A DNA stretch of 64,000 nt from Straminergon stramineum (GCA_963920665.1 OY987267.1:25296001-25360000); one strand, 5' to 3'; positions 51,227-62,325 are shown, counted from the stretch's first letter. Program-made: numbers and translations. Notes: generated by a model not told the origin, from the sequence alone.

Positions 51227-52693
51227 CCCAAACTTTCTTTGTTGTGTCCATACACGCCGGGAACTCTCCCAAATAATTGTAATAGGTAACTTACTGGCTT
51301 CTATCTGCTAGGAACGCATCTCTCTATGTCTGGTTCCCCCTATGTCCTTGATGTTCTCAAATGCCTCATTTGTGGATTTCACTTTGAATCCTGGTACGTT
51401 CTCGATACATATTATCGACGTCCTCCCAAAGGAGGCACCAAGGTTTGCACTGCCTTCCTATCTGCGTCCATGCATGTGGCGTAGCTACCAGAACTTCTCG
51501 CCGGCAGACTTCTTCATTCTCGTTGGTCCTATGACCAGATTACTCTGCTGCTGCTGCTGCTGCTGCTACTGCTACTGCTACTGCTTTGATTTATGAGACC
51601 GTAATGCTTACCTAGATTAAGTCGCTAACAAAGATTTTGACCTTGTTTTCATGCAGAGCTTGATGCAGCGAGGACGGCATGGTTGGAAAGTTCATCATTG
51701 CTACGATCATTGCTACGTCACCGAATCAAATCTTCAAGCTGGTGAAAAAATTGTGTTGATCCAAACTATCTTCTTTTGTGCAGAATTCAATCATTTTTTG
51801 TCTACGCAAGAGCAGACATTAATGCAACTCATCTGCCCTGTATGTGGCTTCTGATCCAGCTGTATACAATGGTAGAACACGAAGCTCCGGTGCACTGTAG
51901 TACAGAAGGGTTATGTTGAGGAAGAGTAATCTTGCTCAGTGAACATGTATCTCTTGCACAGGGTTTATCATTCCGACCAGGCACGCATCGACATGGCTTG
52001 CTATACTATCATTATTGCTTTTGTTCGCCAGGTCTGTTAATATATAATTAAGGTCTTGTACAAATTATCATTTGAAGTTAATTTTTTGGTGCCCAAGTAG
52101 CCCGCTTACATTTCCCTTCGCTCCTGTCTCGTCCTCGCCCTGTGATATCTTGTGAGAGTTTTTCATGCATTTAATGGTTTCTTCTCTTTTGCATTTTGTT
52201 TTGGATTCTCGAGCGATTGGTTGGGACTAGCTCGTGCAGGCTGACTGCTCTACAGGAAGTCTACAGCAGTCGATGAATTTTGTTGGTAACATTAGTAGAA
52301 GACAGAGGGTTCATATACTTGCCCGAGATAACACTGCAGATGTTGATGGGCATGAGAAATTCTGAGAAGATCTTCTCTAGGAGGATTTGCATGAATCTAT
52401 GCTGGGGTGGACCATTCGTACTGGGTATTTGCAAAAAGAATCTAAGACTGTTCAAGGTGTTAAGGAACTAAGGATTTTTGCAGAGTGGATAGGTTCGGAA
52501 GGAAATTTTCAATCCACGATATAGTTGGGGTTTGAATATGGAGAAGATTCTTTGATCCTACCACCTTCTCTTACATGTTGCCATGTAGGATTGGTGATCA
52601 GATTCGGTGATTATGAACTGTGATATATTGAACCCTCTCTCAAATTTTAGAACCCTCACTTAAATTTAAGGGCTTTAATGATCATGAATTTTG
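51227..52693 (+). other. ATG9 3' flank
   Basis: Mixed sequence to about 52.6 kb, probably the 3' untranslated region and downstream DNA. It has no recognised protein. It includes the triplet repeat noted separately. Confidence 0.5.
51545..51585 (+). repeat. CTG/CTA triplet microsatellite
   Basis: Seven CTG units, then CTACTG units three times over, about 320 bases downstream of the ATG9 stop codon and so probably in its 3' untranslated region. Confidence 0.9.
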
Positions 52694-52982
52694 TTAACCC
52701 TTAAAAGGATGGAATGGTTACTGTAGAAATCATCCCTTTGGATATCGTGGGAATCATTGGCTTAATAAAATGCAAAAGCACTCATTAGAAGTTGAAGTAT
52801 TGTAGAAGACCTCACCTTTTCACAACAAATTTTGAGGATGAATAGTTGCACTTTTGTCCTAATTCTGTCCTACACAGAAGGATTCTTTGTCAGTCATTAG
52901 ACATAAAATATCCATGTCTTACACAAGGATTCTATTATCATTTGTCAGACACATAATGTCTGTGGCATCGTTAATGGATTAA
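52694..52982 (+). mobile_element. TTAA family A MITE, copy A5 (expanded)
   Basis: Begins TTAACCCTTAAAAGGATGG and carries the family core (GTAGAAATCATCCC, CACTCATTAGAAG, TAGTTGCACTTTTGTCC, TTTGTCAGTCATTAGACA). The right end reads GGCATCGTTAATGGATTAA. It is longer than its relatives, 289 bp, because a GTCAGACA-type segment near the right end is doubled. Confidence 0.75.
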
Positions 52983-53098
52983 GACCAACCCTTTTTTTTT
53001 TTCTTTTTAAACAAGGATTCTAGTATCATTTGTCAGACACATAATGTCTGTGGCATCGTTTATGGATTAAGACCAACCCTTTTTTTTTTTCTTTTTAA
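52923..53098 (+). repeat. 88-bp tandem duplication across two repeat ends
   Basis: The unit beginning ACAAGGATTCTA is present at 52923-53010 and 53011-53098, almost identical. Each unit holds the right end of the family A element and the left end of the family E element (GACCAACCC, T-run, CTTTTTAA), so it arose after the two were side by side. The high identity suggests a recent event. Confidence 0.9.
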
Positions 53099-53353
53099 GA
53101 AAGTGCTAGGATGGTGATCACTAAAAATTTGGTGAAGTATTTTATTTCTACATTCATCCATCTTTTAGACCAATAAATACTTTTCAATCATATTCAAGCA
53201 CTTTTTCATCCAAATTAGGCAAATTCATCCACATTTTAAATAAGAATGGAAAATTTCTGGCGAAAAAAGATTACTTCTTTCTGGCGAAAAGTAGACATTT
53301 ATTTTGAAATGGTGCAATCTGGCCCCATGGTGCCAAAGAAAAAGGGCTGGTTA
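53071..53353 (+). mobile_element. Repeat family E, copy E2
   Basis: About 283 bp, homologous to the reverse complement of 24738-25015. The left end is GACCAACCC plus a T-run and AAGTGCTAGGATGG; the right end read in reverse is TTAACCAGCCCTTTTTC then GGCACCATGG. The inner part shares TGGTGAAGTATT and AAATGGTGCAATC with E1. Confidence 0.65.
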
Positions 53354-53399
53354 AGACTGGGTGTGAATGGTCCATCTCTGTGTTAAAGATATGTTCAAT

Positions 53400-54450
53400 C
53401 CAAATGTCATAGTTTATAAAAGGTACTACTGTATTTGCATTCTCATAATAGTTGCCACATGCTCCCATCTAACTTGGTTCACGGTCATGTCGCGGATGTG
53501 CAAAATCCTCTAAGCCTAGACTTGGCGTAATTTTGACATTGCTGAACGATCATTGCTACCCACCATCCGGAGAAAAGAGGGCAAGGATAGAATAGACAGC
53601 AGCAATACATTCAAATTCCGTAAGTTTCGAAACAGGGGGGCGGCATGTTCGAATTCCGGCGCACTCTCCACGTTGGGTTGCGAGCGATTTTGGATGCTGC
53701 ACCACCACCACCTGGAAGTCCTCGGTAGCCCTCTCACAAGACATCGCGCACGAGATTATTTATATTTCACTTCAATTGCATCCCTGGCCTGCAGTGCTGA
53801 CGAACTATCTGTACAGTACAGGCGTAACATGTATAAAACTATGTTGAAACTGAAGGTATAAATTGAAGAAGAGGGTTCCTGTCACAGAACAGAGGTTTCA
53901 AGTAACTGGTGCAACGATGAATCAGAGACCAGCCGACTCTAGAAATTGGATCACTGTATGAACAGCTTCTACAGCGTCGACCGACAAAACTCTTGAAGGT
54001 ACATCAAAGTCACTGATTTATCATATGGATCAACGGAAATCAGATCTGTATCCTCGGGATGCAAGTTTCTTAGACCAGGAAGACTCTGTCCATGCGAAAT
54101 CTGAATGCTATTGCTGCCAACATTGAAAAGCACATTGTTAATTGAATCGGCCATGTCTAAGTCTTTTACTTACCTTCTGAAAAGATCTACCGACCGTTAA
54201 CTTAAAATCGAGTGCTTGAAAATTTGCCGAATACGTGAAAGGAAGTAGCCGGGCAAGTACCCTTCTGTTCGCAAAACACATTCAAGTATTCTGTTGAAAT
54301 CGGCCAGCATTGATTGTCGGCAGGAGAGTGGATTCTGGGATCAAACGTGCCGACTAAGGTGAAACTTTTTCTGAAATGGGGCTACGGGGCTGGCATCCTT
54401 TGGCCGCGTCGTTATACGGAGTTATGTGGGACACTAAAATCTCTAATTAG
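53400..54450. other. Gene-like stretch with a small unrecognised ORF
   Basis: The composition is close to that of the genes. On the minus strand 54154-53969 encodes 61 residues (MADSINNVLFNVGSNSIQIS at the start, then LPGLRNLHPEDTDLISVDPY) without repeat character and could be a small gene or exon. Frames at 53553-53861 (plus) and 53516-53744 (minus) overlap on opposite strands. I recognise none of them. Confidence 0.25.
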
Positions 54451-55002
54451 GAAAACGAACCAATTGTCAGCAAATTATATGCAAATATGAGTTGTAGAAT
54501 TGTGGTAGTCCCCCAAAAAATAAATTTGGATAGGAATATTTCAAAATCTAAACCAGTATGCAACCATAATTTACACAAAAATTTCTAATGTAAACAATTT
54601 TATAATTTTTATTATTATTTATGGCTATCCACTGGATAGATAGACAAGCTACTGTCACAAGGCGAAACAATACCTTCATGTATGGCAACAAAAAATTTTC
54701 ACCTAAAACTACCTTCTATATCAAATGCTATAGGTTTAAACATTGGGATTTTCCAAAAAAACTATACTAGGCAGTGTAATCCACAAGTAACACCAAAACG
54801 AAGACGTATCTACATTCTAATTTCCATCTTCCAATGCCCTCCCATTTCCATATCCCCTTGTCCAGCTCCTAGTAGTGAGTCTAACCTTCATCTCTCATTT
54901 TAGAACTAAGCAGCACCATGGCGTCTCCAGCAGATCCCTTGATGTGTAGACTGCCCAATGCATTGGAATTATGTAGGACACCCGCAGAAGGCAGACTTCA
55001 TC
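54451..55002. other. Flank 3' of the MED15-like gene
   Basis: AT-rich to about 54780, then mixed sequence up to the MED15-like stop codon. A likely 3' untranslated region (minus strand), otherwise nothing recognised. Confidence 0.45.
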
Positions 55003-56553
55003 TTAAGCTGCACCCTGACGTCTCCTCTTGAACGTTTCCATGATATTCTTGATCTGTTTCTCAAAAGCCTCAACTTTGTCCATGTTGAATTCTTTGGGCA
55101 CCCGCTCCTGCGGGACTCGCAGATAGGGTATCATCCGATGCAAAACGTCCTTGTAGTGCTTGAGTTTTTGAAGTTGCTCAGCGGGCATGGGCTGAACAAT
55201 CACAAAACACAACCCAATTCAATCAGATAAACATAGTATCACCGATCAAGCCATTCTAAGTCTCATTCATTTTGTTCAGCCCAAGACAGATTAACTAAAC
55301 AAGTCCATGTGTCCATGTATCTATGCACACTATCGGTGTGAACGGTTGGGCAAAGGGCTGAAACCTGGTTACTTCGGGCGGTAAGCATTCCATAGAGCTC
55401 GATCATATCCTCTAGGTAGGCATCTTTCAGCAATTGAAGCTACAAACCAAATAACACATATTTTAATATGACGACAAATACAACAGCAACAACTTCACGT
55501 AATTATCTCTTAGAAATACAAGCTTGAGTCCATCGCATTCTGACCAGTAGTCATTAGCCCCTAAGCGTAGAGTCTTCTCCAGAATTGACAATTTGAGAAA
55601 AATCATTATAAATTGCTATTTGGAAGAAAATTTTGGAATTGATATACAAATAAAAGTTGTAGACTGTGAGTTTTAGATTCTATCTATACATATAGATTCA
55701 CCAATGCTCTCACCAATATTTTTTTTATAAATTTTGGAAAAAAAAATAGAAAAATTCCTCCTAAATTCAATTACAAGCAAAATATTATCATTTTGTTGGT
55801 AAATTTTGTTGGAATGGATTTGAAATGAGGTTTTCTTCACATGATGAATTTTTGAAATTTTTGGGTTCTTCAAACCTATGACCTCATTTTTACAAATCCA
55901 GTTTTGAACTGAAGTCAATGTGATTTTGGCTTGGTCAACTACTTGACATGCTTGCAAACATTTGTAATTTTAGAGAAATATATATGTACTCTAGTATCAC
56001 CAAATCCAACCATTAGATAGGACAACTTGATAAAGTATCTCAATAAATTAGGATGCCTTTCATCCAATAAGTAATGAGGATGAATGTTGAGTTTCAATAT
56101 GTTAGCCGTCCAGAAAGTGGACGGCGGAGAGCTAAGGGGTTAAAACACCTTGACCCAGACGTCTTTCTTGGCGTCGTCAGGGCTCCGTGCTACACTCATC
56201 CCGTGAAATCCAGGTTCTGTAAAACAATTGATCCTATTCATCAGTTCTAATCCATCAGCAGTTTGCCCTAACTAATTAAAACAGAGCGCCATACCGGCTT
56301 CCAGTCCTAAGTAGAATCAAAAGATGTTGGTTCGTGACAAGCCCTAAGTACCAATCGTCGGTTTCCTCTGGCGTTTCGCCAGGGCGCCCTCGTTGACCGA
56401 GAGTTGAAGCAAACAAAGAACAAACAGAGAACAAACAGAGTACAAAACTCCATAATCACAGACACCAACACAGAAAAGCTCAAACTGCAACAAACCACGA
56501 CGCATCCCCAAAGCATACAAACCCCAAAGATTGCAAGAGAGGATTATGAGAGG

Positions 56554-56603
<50 letters not shown>

Positions 56604-56624
56604 CTTACTTGCAGCGTAGTCCAT
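55003..56624 (-). CDS. Stand-alone MED15-like domain protein, 115 residues
   Basis: Four exons on the minus strand: 56624-56609, 56216-56149, 55439-55365 and 55191-55003. All junctions are GT-AG and the frame is continuous, giving 115 residues. Exon 1 is only 16 bases (MDYAA plus one base). Residues about 22-110 resemble the conserved helical region in the middle of plant MED15, a tail subunit of Mediator that contacts activators. The pieces are DVWVKLQLLKDAYLEDMIEL, YGMLTARSNQ, then PAEQLQKLKHYKDVLHRMIP, YLRVPQERVPKEF and KVEAFEKQIKNIMETFKRRR. Full MED15 is over 1000 residues with a KIX domain and long glutamine-rich stretches. Here the protein starts shortly before this domain and stops just after it, with stop TAA at 55003-55005. 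It could be a genuine short paralogue or a gene assembled from a duplicated fragment. The domain assignment is from memory of the family. Confidence 0.8.
55554..56143 (-). mobile_element. TTAA family B element, copy B2, in an intron
   Basis: 590 bp between TTAGCCCCTAAGCG on the left and GAGAGCTAAGGGGTTAA on the right, homologous in inverted orientation to 19635-20210. One end keeps TTAA (56140-56143); the other has become TTAG. It occupies most of intron 2 of the MED15-like gene, and its TTAA begins six bases into the intron, right after the GTGTT of the donor. Confidence 0.85.
56557..56601 (+). repeat. GA microsatellite beside a splice donor
   Basis: About 22 GA units. On the gene strand this is a TC tract starting about seven bases after the exon 1 donor (GTAAGT) of the MED15-like gene. 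Confidence 0.95.
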
Positions 56625-57310
56625 GTTGCGCAGCGAGATCTGCAAACGACGAAGGGTGAAAGAAAGAAGCGAGTTGCGCACCGCAGGAACTCCTACAGGT
56701 CCCAGAAGCGCTGAGTACCTGCAATTCAGAAACTTGGTGCACAAAGTCTGTACAGGCGGTTCCAATTCTGATTCCCAGCTCCGATGTCGAAAGAGTACAG
56801 ATTCTGATGTCGGAAGGGTGCAAGGAATTGGTGCGTGACGCGTGAAATCTGTGCAGACAGGTCCCAACAAATTTAAGCTTGCGCAAAACACCACAATACA
56901 GTATGTTACTGTTCCGAGGAATGCCTGTAAACTTGCGAGAGATCAGGAGGAGGGAAGTCTGTACGCCCGCCTGGCAGTATTCAAACAAAGCGATTTGTAT
57001 GAAGTCTGTACCACAGGATTTGGGCCGGCCGGGTCCCTGAGGGCCCGGCACCGGTGCACCGGACCAACACCTGGACCTTCGCCGGATCGTGGAAACGGCT
57101 ATTTTATAACCCCTGAAGGACCGTTTGTTTGTTTGTTTGTTTGTTTCAGGGTGACATTGGCAAAAACTGCGGGTTTTAGGTATGTTATTCAAAAATAAAG
57201 TGATACCGTCCCAAAACGTGGTAGTATTCAGTGTTCGGGAAATTTTTCGAGGTCCTCCAGCTGATTTCCTCCTTCCACGAAAATGAACCGGGTTTTTTTC
57301 AATGGGCACC
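56625..57310 (-). promoter_or_regulatory. Upstream region of the MED15-like gene
   Basis: GC-rich, as expected for a leader and promoter. It is open for 234 codons on the minus strand (57309-56605), overlapping exon 1 of the MED15-like gene in another frame. The translated sequence shows no family features and includes a microsatellite-encoded run, so I regard it as incidental. A GTTT microsatellite lies at 57123-57146. Confidence 0.4.
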
Positions 57311-57600
57311 GGTCACATCCTTTGAATCACAATAAGTATCGGTTTATTTCCTCCAATTTTAATTTCTCACCGGCAAATTTCCTCCAAATTGAAATTGGCA
57401 CCAGCTAAATTGCAAAATTTGTATAAAATATAGAAAAAAAATTAAAAATTAAAATGCTAATTAATATTGCATCCTTAGTAGGAATTGAACTTGGCAAAGC
57501 CCTTCACCACTTGAAGGCCAAGGATCCTCCCAACCCATGCAATATGGAGTTGAGGATGGTTATGAAAAGGTTGCATGAAATCAAAAGAATTTAGGAAATA
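57303..57600 (-). repeat. Dispersed repeat with SINE-like head
   Basis: Homologous in inverted orientation to about 62020-62325. On the minus strand 57545-57465 reads GGGAGGATCCTTGGCCTTCA, AGTGGTGAAGGGC, then GTTCAATTCC. This resembles the A and B boxes at the head of tRNA-derived plant SINEs, although the boxes are closer together than usual. Outer parts contain CCGGCAAATTTCCTCC-type motifs. Confidence 0.5.
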
Positions 57601-57631
57601 CCCATTTCACATTCTTCAAATATTTCTTTTG

Positions 57632-57913
57632 TTATCCTATAAGGTACCGCTTAGGATTTGCATATAAATGGTGAAACTTAGAAGAATTCTTCCACAAGAT
57701 AATGGCCTCGTCCATTATGTTGTCATAGTCTTTGTTAGATCCTTCCAAGGCCAATCGCATGACACTGTCGGAATTGGATATTGTCATACGATTCTGAAGT
57801 TTTTCCTCTAGCAACTTCGAGAGGTGCCTTGCGATGCTACGAGGTAGAGGGCCATGACTCTGTGAGCTAAGAATAGGTAAGGTTTCTAATTTTTTTTTCC
57901 ATTTTTTTTCCAT
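57632..57913 (-). other. ORF of 93 codons inside repeat-rich DNA
   Basis: The translation looks protein-like (ARHLSKLLEEKLQNRMT, then SVMRLALEGSNKDYDNIMDE) after a lysine-rich start encoded by poly-T. It could be a relic of a gene carried by a transposon or a captured exon. No family recognised. Confidence 0.25.
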
Positions 57914-58157
57914 TTTTTTTCATTTTTCAATAATGAGAATTTCATATTAGATCCTTTGGCACAAGTACAAAGGTTGATGTCCAGTGGCAACAGACCTTCA
58001 TTAGCCGGGTATTAGCCAATAATTTTTTTGGCAAGGCAATTGAAATCCCCCAAACATTTTAAGGAAGCGGTCAAATATCCTCTAAATTTAAGGTAGCACT
58101 GGTTGATTTCTGGTTCTAAAAATTTCTTCCCAGTTTCACATCCTTTAATTTCAAAAT

Positions 58158-58225
58158 ACAACCGGTTTTTTTCCCAAATCCACCGGCTAACTTTGAACTA
58201 GCTGCCGGTTTTTTCCGATCATTGG
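58158..58225 (+). repeat. Repeat shared with the HSBP promoter
   Basis: ACCGGTTTTTTTCCCAAATC, then CGGCTAACTTTGAACTAGCT and GCCGGTTTTTTCC match 10961-11026 in the same orientation. Confidence 0.65.
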
Positions 58226-60047
58226 TAGTATTTTGCGATTTCACCTATTGAGAAAGGAAAAATATCTTGCCAAACATTTCCTATAAAAAAATTTGCATTG
58301 CTTTTCACCAAAAATTCATTAAAAAAAACCCACCATGGACCTATCACCAAAGTATTTTGCCAATAAAGATCCAATTTTTCGACCACAAGGTGCAATCTTT
58401 ATTTCCTAATTGTAATCTTGAAAGTCATCTAGAGGACACTTTAGGTCCTCAGTTACAACAATTCAAGGTTAATCCCTAAAGCTTATTAGTTGTGTTAAGC
58501 CAAAAATTGTTTTAAGACATCCTCACTATTGCTAAGACGATGCGATATTATTTTTTTTGGTAGATTGAGTTGATGAGTCTCTCTACAAAAAACATGTTCA
58601 AATCAATTTTTGGACAAATCTATGTATAAGGTAGGAGACCCTATTTGCACCATGTTACTATATGTGTTGCCTTATTGACTACTATATATCAAAAAGCTAT
58701 ATTTGAAAGTTTGAAATGTACACTATTAATACATAATGGTACACATAGGGAGGCTTTCAAGTAGTGGCACAAATTGAGGTTCTTGTCTTAGACATATTTA
58801 TTAACTTTTGCCAATGCAAAGCTATAAAGATTCCAAAACAAATTACGTTATAATAGTCCTAGGAGCCATAGACCTTGTAAAAGGCATGAGATTTTTTTCC
58901 TTCTCCACTTATAATGTAGATGTAAAATCCTACCCAAATTTTGGGTCGCTAATTCAATTTGTAGTTTGTAATTTTTCCTACTTAATTTGGAATCTCTAAT
59001 TCCAAGTATGAATTCAAAATTTCAAAATTTTATCATTTTTGATCCCCTCACTTTTCACAAACTTATAAGACTACTATTAGAGTACAATTATTTGAAAGGT
59101 TGTCCTTGTCATTTTTCATGAAGCTTCCCATCTTGACCTATCTACACAATCATGGGAAAAATTGGGTGGGTCATTTTATATGTACTCAGTCTACAAAACA
59201 AAATACAAACAAAATTTCTCTCAAGATTATCTCAATTTCAAGATCTTTTCAAGGAAAAAATTAAAAAAAAGATAGATATAAGAGCTATTGACATCCTATT
59301 TTAGTTTCAAAAAATGTAGAATAGCACTTGTGAAGTTGGAAGACCTTGCTACACTCTCCATAAGGTTATCCAACCCATCACAAGCCAAAGACACATTACA
59401 AACATCTAGGGAATGACCCACCCAAATCTTGCATGACCTCATGTCATGCTTTTTTTTACAAAATGTTGAAGTGATTAACAACTATAGTAGGAAAAGCTAC
59501 AAGAAATTCATAACAAGCCATTAAAATTACAATTTTTTTTACAAAGTATGACTTTGTTATGAATTTTTGTAGTGTGTTGCTAACAAAAAGCATATCCATA
59601 ATGGTCATCTTACTCACCTAAAGTAGTCACAATATTTCCTAACATGGCCACAACATGAAGGCCTAAAAAAGTCACTTCCCTATGATGAATTTGTGGTGAC
59701 AATCTACAAGAAATTTTAAACAAGATTTCACCTTCATTAGAAGAAATTTGAACTCTACAAGAAACTATGAGTCTACATGGTAATTGTGCAATAACAATTG
59801 AAAAAAAAAATTAGAAATCTAATGGTGCACTATTATTGCCACATCAGATTGGCAATTGGATTTTTTTTAATTCTAATTTTTTTTTAAATATTTTTCAATT
59901 TTTTTTGTATTTGCACCACGGGGCTGCCAAAAATGAAAACGAAATGGCCTCCTACAAGGTTCAAATTTACTGTAATGCATTGCCTTTCTTTTGCAATAAT
60001 ATTTGTTGGAAGAAACTTTTTTGCATTCTATTTTCAGAAGGTGAAGC
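58226..60047. other. AT-rich gene-free stretch
   Basis: No gene recognised. A lone TTAATCCCTAAAGC at 58469 resembles a TTAA-element end without a partner. Confidence 0.5.
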
Positions 60048-60284
60048 TTAACCCTTGAATGTCAAAGTGGACGTTTTGTGTCCGATGAATGACAAAGAAT
60101 CAAGATCTATATATAGGATAGAACTGCAACTATTCATCCTTTGAATTTTGTGCAGAAAGGGGAGATCTTCTACAACACTTTGACCTCCAATGATTATTTT
60201 TTAATTTTTTTTCATATAGATGATGTCACATGGCTTCAAAAGGGTTGATTTCCATGGTCAGTAGTCTGTCCTTTTCAGGGTTAA
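60048..60284 (-). mobile_element. TTAA family A MITE, copy A2
   Basis: A 237-bp element runs from TTAACCCTTGAATGTC to CTGTCCTTTTCAGGGTTAA. Core blocks include TTGTGTCCGATGAATGACAA, AGGGGAGATCTTCTACAA, TTTGACCTCCAATGA and GATGATGTCACATGG. Flanks outside TTAA are AGC and CAT. Confidence 0.85.
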
Positions 60285-60500
60285 CATAGCATTTGATGAT
60301 ACTACCCAATTTCAAAGCATGCAAATCTATATTCTATTTTTGGAAGGTAAATCTTAAAATGACATTTTTTTTTCCTTGAAACAATAAAATGACATTTGAT
60401 GATACTACCAAAGTTTGAGAGCATGCAAGTCTAAGTTATATATTATTGTGAAGAATGATTTGAATTTTGTTTGTGGAGTGATTAGCAAGTTTGCCTTGAG

Positions 60501-60732
60501 TTAACCCCTCAATGATGTGGCGGACGTTTTTTTTGTACGATAAATGAAAGAATTCTCCTCTATAGGACAAAAGTGCAACTATTTCGTCCTCCGAATTAGG
60601 GGTGGAAAGGGGAGATTTTCTACAGTAGTTTGACTCCCAATGGGTATTTTTAATTTTTTTTTAAGTGGATGATGTCCCATGGTTCCAAAATGCCTGATTT
60701 CCACTGTCACCAGCCCGGCGTTCAAGGATTCA
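60501..60732 (-). mobile_element. TTAA family A MITE, copy A3
   Basis: 232 bp in the same orientation as A2, 216 bases further on. The left end is TTAACCCCTCAATGATG and the right end has decayed to GGCGTTCAAGGATTCA. Core blocks include ATAGGACAAAAGTGCAAC, TTTGACTCCCAATGG and GTCACCAGCCCG. The spacer between A2 and A3 carries an imperfect ~100-bp direct repeat (CATTTGATGATACTACC at 60291 and 60392). Confidence 0.75.
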
Positions 60733-60879
60733 CACTATAAGCTTACTACAGACTGGACCCAAAGTCCTGTGTACAGACAATGGGGGGCCTCAGTCTGAGT
60801 GGGCGGGGGAGCAGGTCGTCGTCTGAAACGGCGTCCCTTTTAATAAGTTAACTCGTTCCGACATCGGAGCTTCTGTATA

Positions 60880-61140
60880 GTACAGTACTGTATTATATTG
60901 TGCAGCACTGAGTCTCCCACGGAGGACTTTAAATCCTCCATTCGATCTGGGCCCCGCAGGGGCAGATTTACCTTGGGGAAAACGCAGGAATTTTTTAATT
61001 TTTTGCACATATTTTTTGTTGCAAATTTTGAATTCATATTTGCAATCAGAGACCCCAAATTTGGCGGGAGACAAGTAGAATCGCCCATTACCAACCACTT
61101 CAGCATTTTGTGCATATCTGGAGTTAGTAGAAGGCATTGT
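60880..61140 (-). repeat. Repeat family F, copy F1
   Basis: GCAAATTTTGAATTCATATT and the adjoining CCTTGGGGAAAA block match, in reverse, the copies at 62420-62600 and 62960-63150. Family type unknown. Confidence 0.55.
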
Positions 61141-62019
61141 TAAATTTTTGACGTGTAGGGAAATAGATATGATGGGTGTTGTCAAATTTTTATAATTTTT
61201 TTCCTTAAATTTAAATTGTTATGAATTTTAGAAGCCAAAAATTGGCCTACTCCCATCCCCAATATATAGATTCTTCCATCACTGCTCATCTAAAGATTAA
61301 TTTAGCTCTAAAAACGAAGCTCATGTGTCATAACAATAATGGCTAGAAAATGTTTGGAAACCAAAAACTAATGGTTAGATATATGTCATCTCTATGTTGA
61401 ATTTCCCATTACCTACGTATTGACCATGGGTCTTGGCTGGTGATGGGAGGTTCTACCATAGGTCCAGCAGATACATTAGACACGGCTCAAAACAAGGGAC
61501 ATTTTTTACTTTCACCCCTGGACAACCGACAAAATTATATTGCAGGGCCCAGTTTGAATGAAGGATTTAACGTCTAGTGTCTCCCATGAGTCGAGACTCG
61601 AGAGTCTCTGATGGTGGAGCGAGCTCACAAGAAGTCCCCATAACACCACTTTCCCGCTACAGTCGCTTCTTCTTCCATGAGTTCCGTCATCAGAGCCTGC
61701 ATGCATTGATCTAGAGCCTTCAGAGAAGTTAGGGCCACCTCACCTAAGTGTTATTGTGTGAGTACCAAGATATGCGAAAAGAAAAGGGCTTTTTTGTGCA
61801 GAACAACATCAAACAAAAGTTTTGAAATGGCATGACAACATCAAATTTGGATAGTGGCATGTGATTGGTCTTTGAAGGACTAGATGTACAATGACTTTGA
61901 CGACATTCTAGCTAGAGGGTGCCATGTATAGTCTTGTGGAAGAATTCTTCTTAGTTCTGCCACTTATATACCAATTATGCCAGTAATACTTTACAAGAGC
62001 AACAGAAGAACCAATTGAA

Positions 62020-62325
62020 GTATTCAAGGTGATTCCTAAACTCTTTTAATTTTATTCAAACTATTTATAACTATCCTCAATTCCATCTTGCATGGGTTGG
62101 GAGGATCGTTGGCTTTCAAATTGGTGAAGGGCTTCACCACATCTAATTCATGTCAATGATGCAATATTAATTAGTTCATTCATTTTAGAATTTCTTTTTT
62201 ACATTACAAGAATTATGAAGTTTAGCCAATGTCAATTTCAATTTAAAGGAAATTGGCTAGTGAGAAATTGATATTGCAAGAAATAAACCGATCCTTTTTG
62301 TGACTGAGAGGATGCAACCAGTGGT
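62020..62325 (+). repeat. Inverted partner of the 57.3-57.6 kb repeat
   Basis: TTGCATGGGTTGGGAGGATC, GGTGAAGGGCTTCACCAC, GATGCAATATTAATTAG and AAAGGAAATTGGC match the minus strand of 57303-57600. The B-box part has decayed. Confidence 0.6.

Noticed and set aside
50750..51272. Antisense frames of 122-126 codons over the last ATG9 exon
   Set aside because: They mirror a GC-rich coding exon whose sense frame is clearly ATG9.
56605..57309. 234-codon minus-strand frame upstream of the MED15-like gene
   Set aside because: It overlaps the start exon in another frame, passes through a GTTT microsatellite, and shows no family features.
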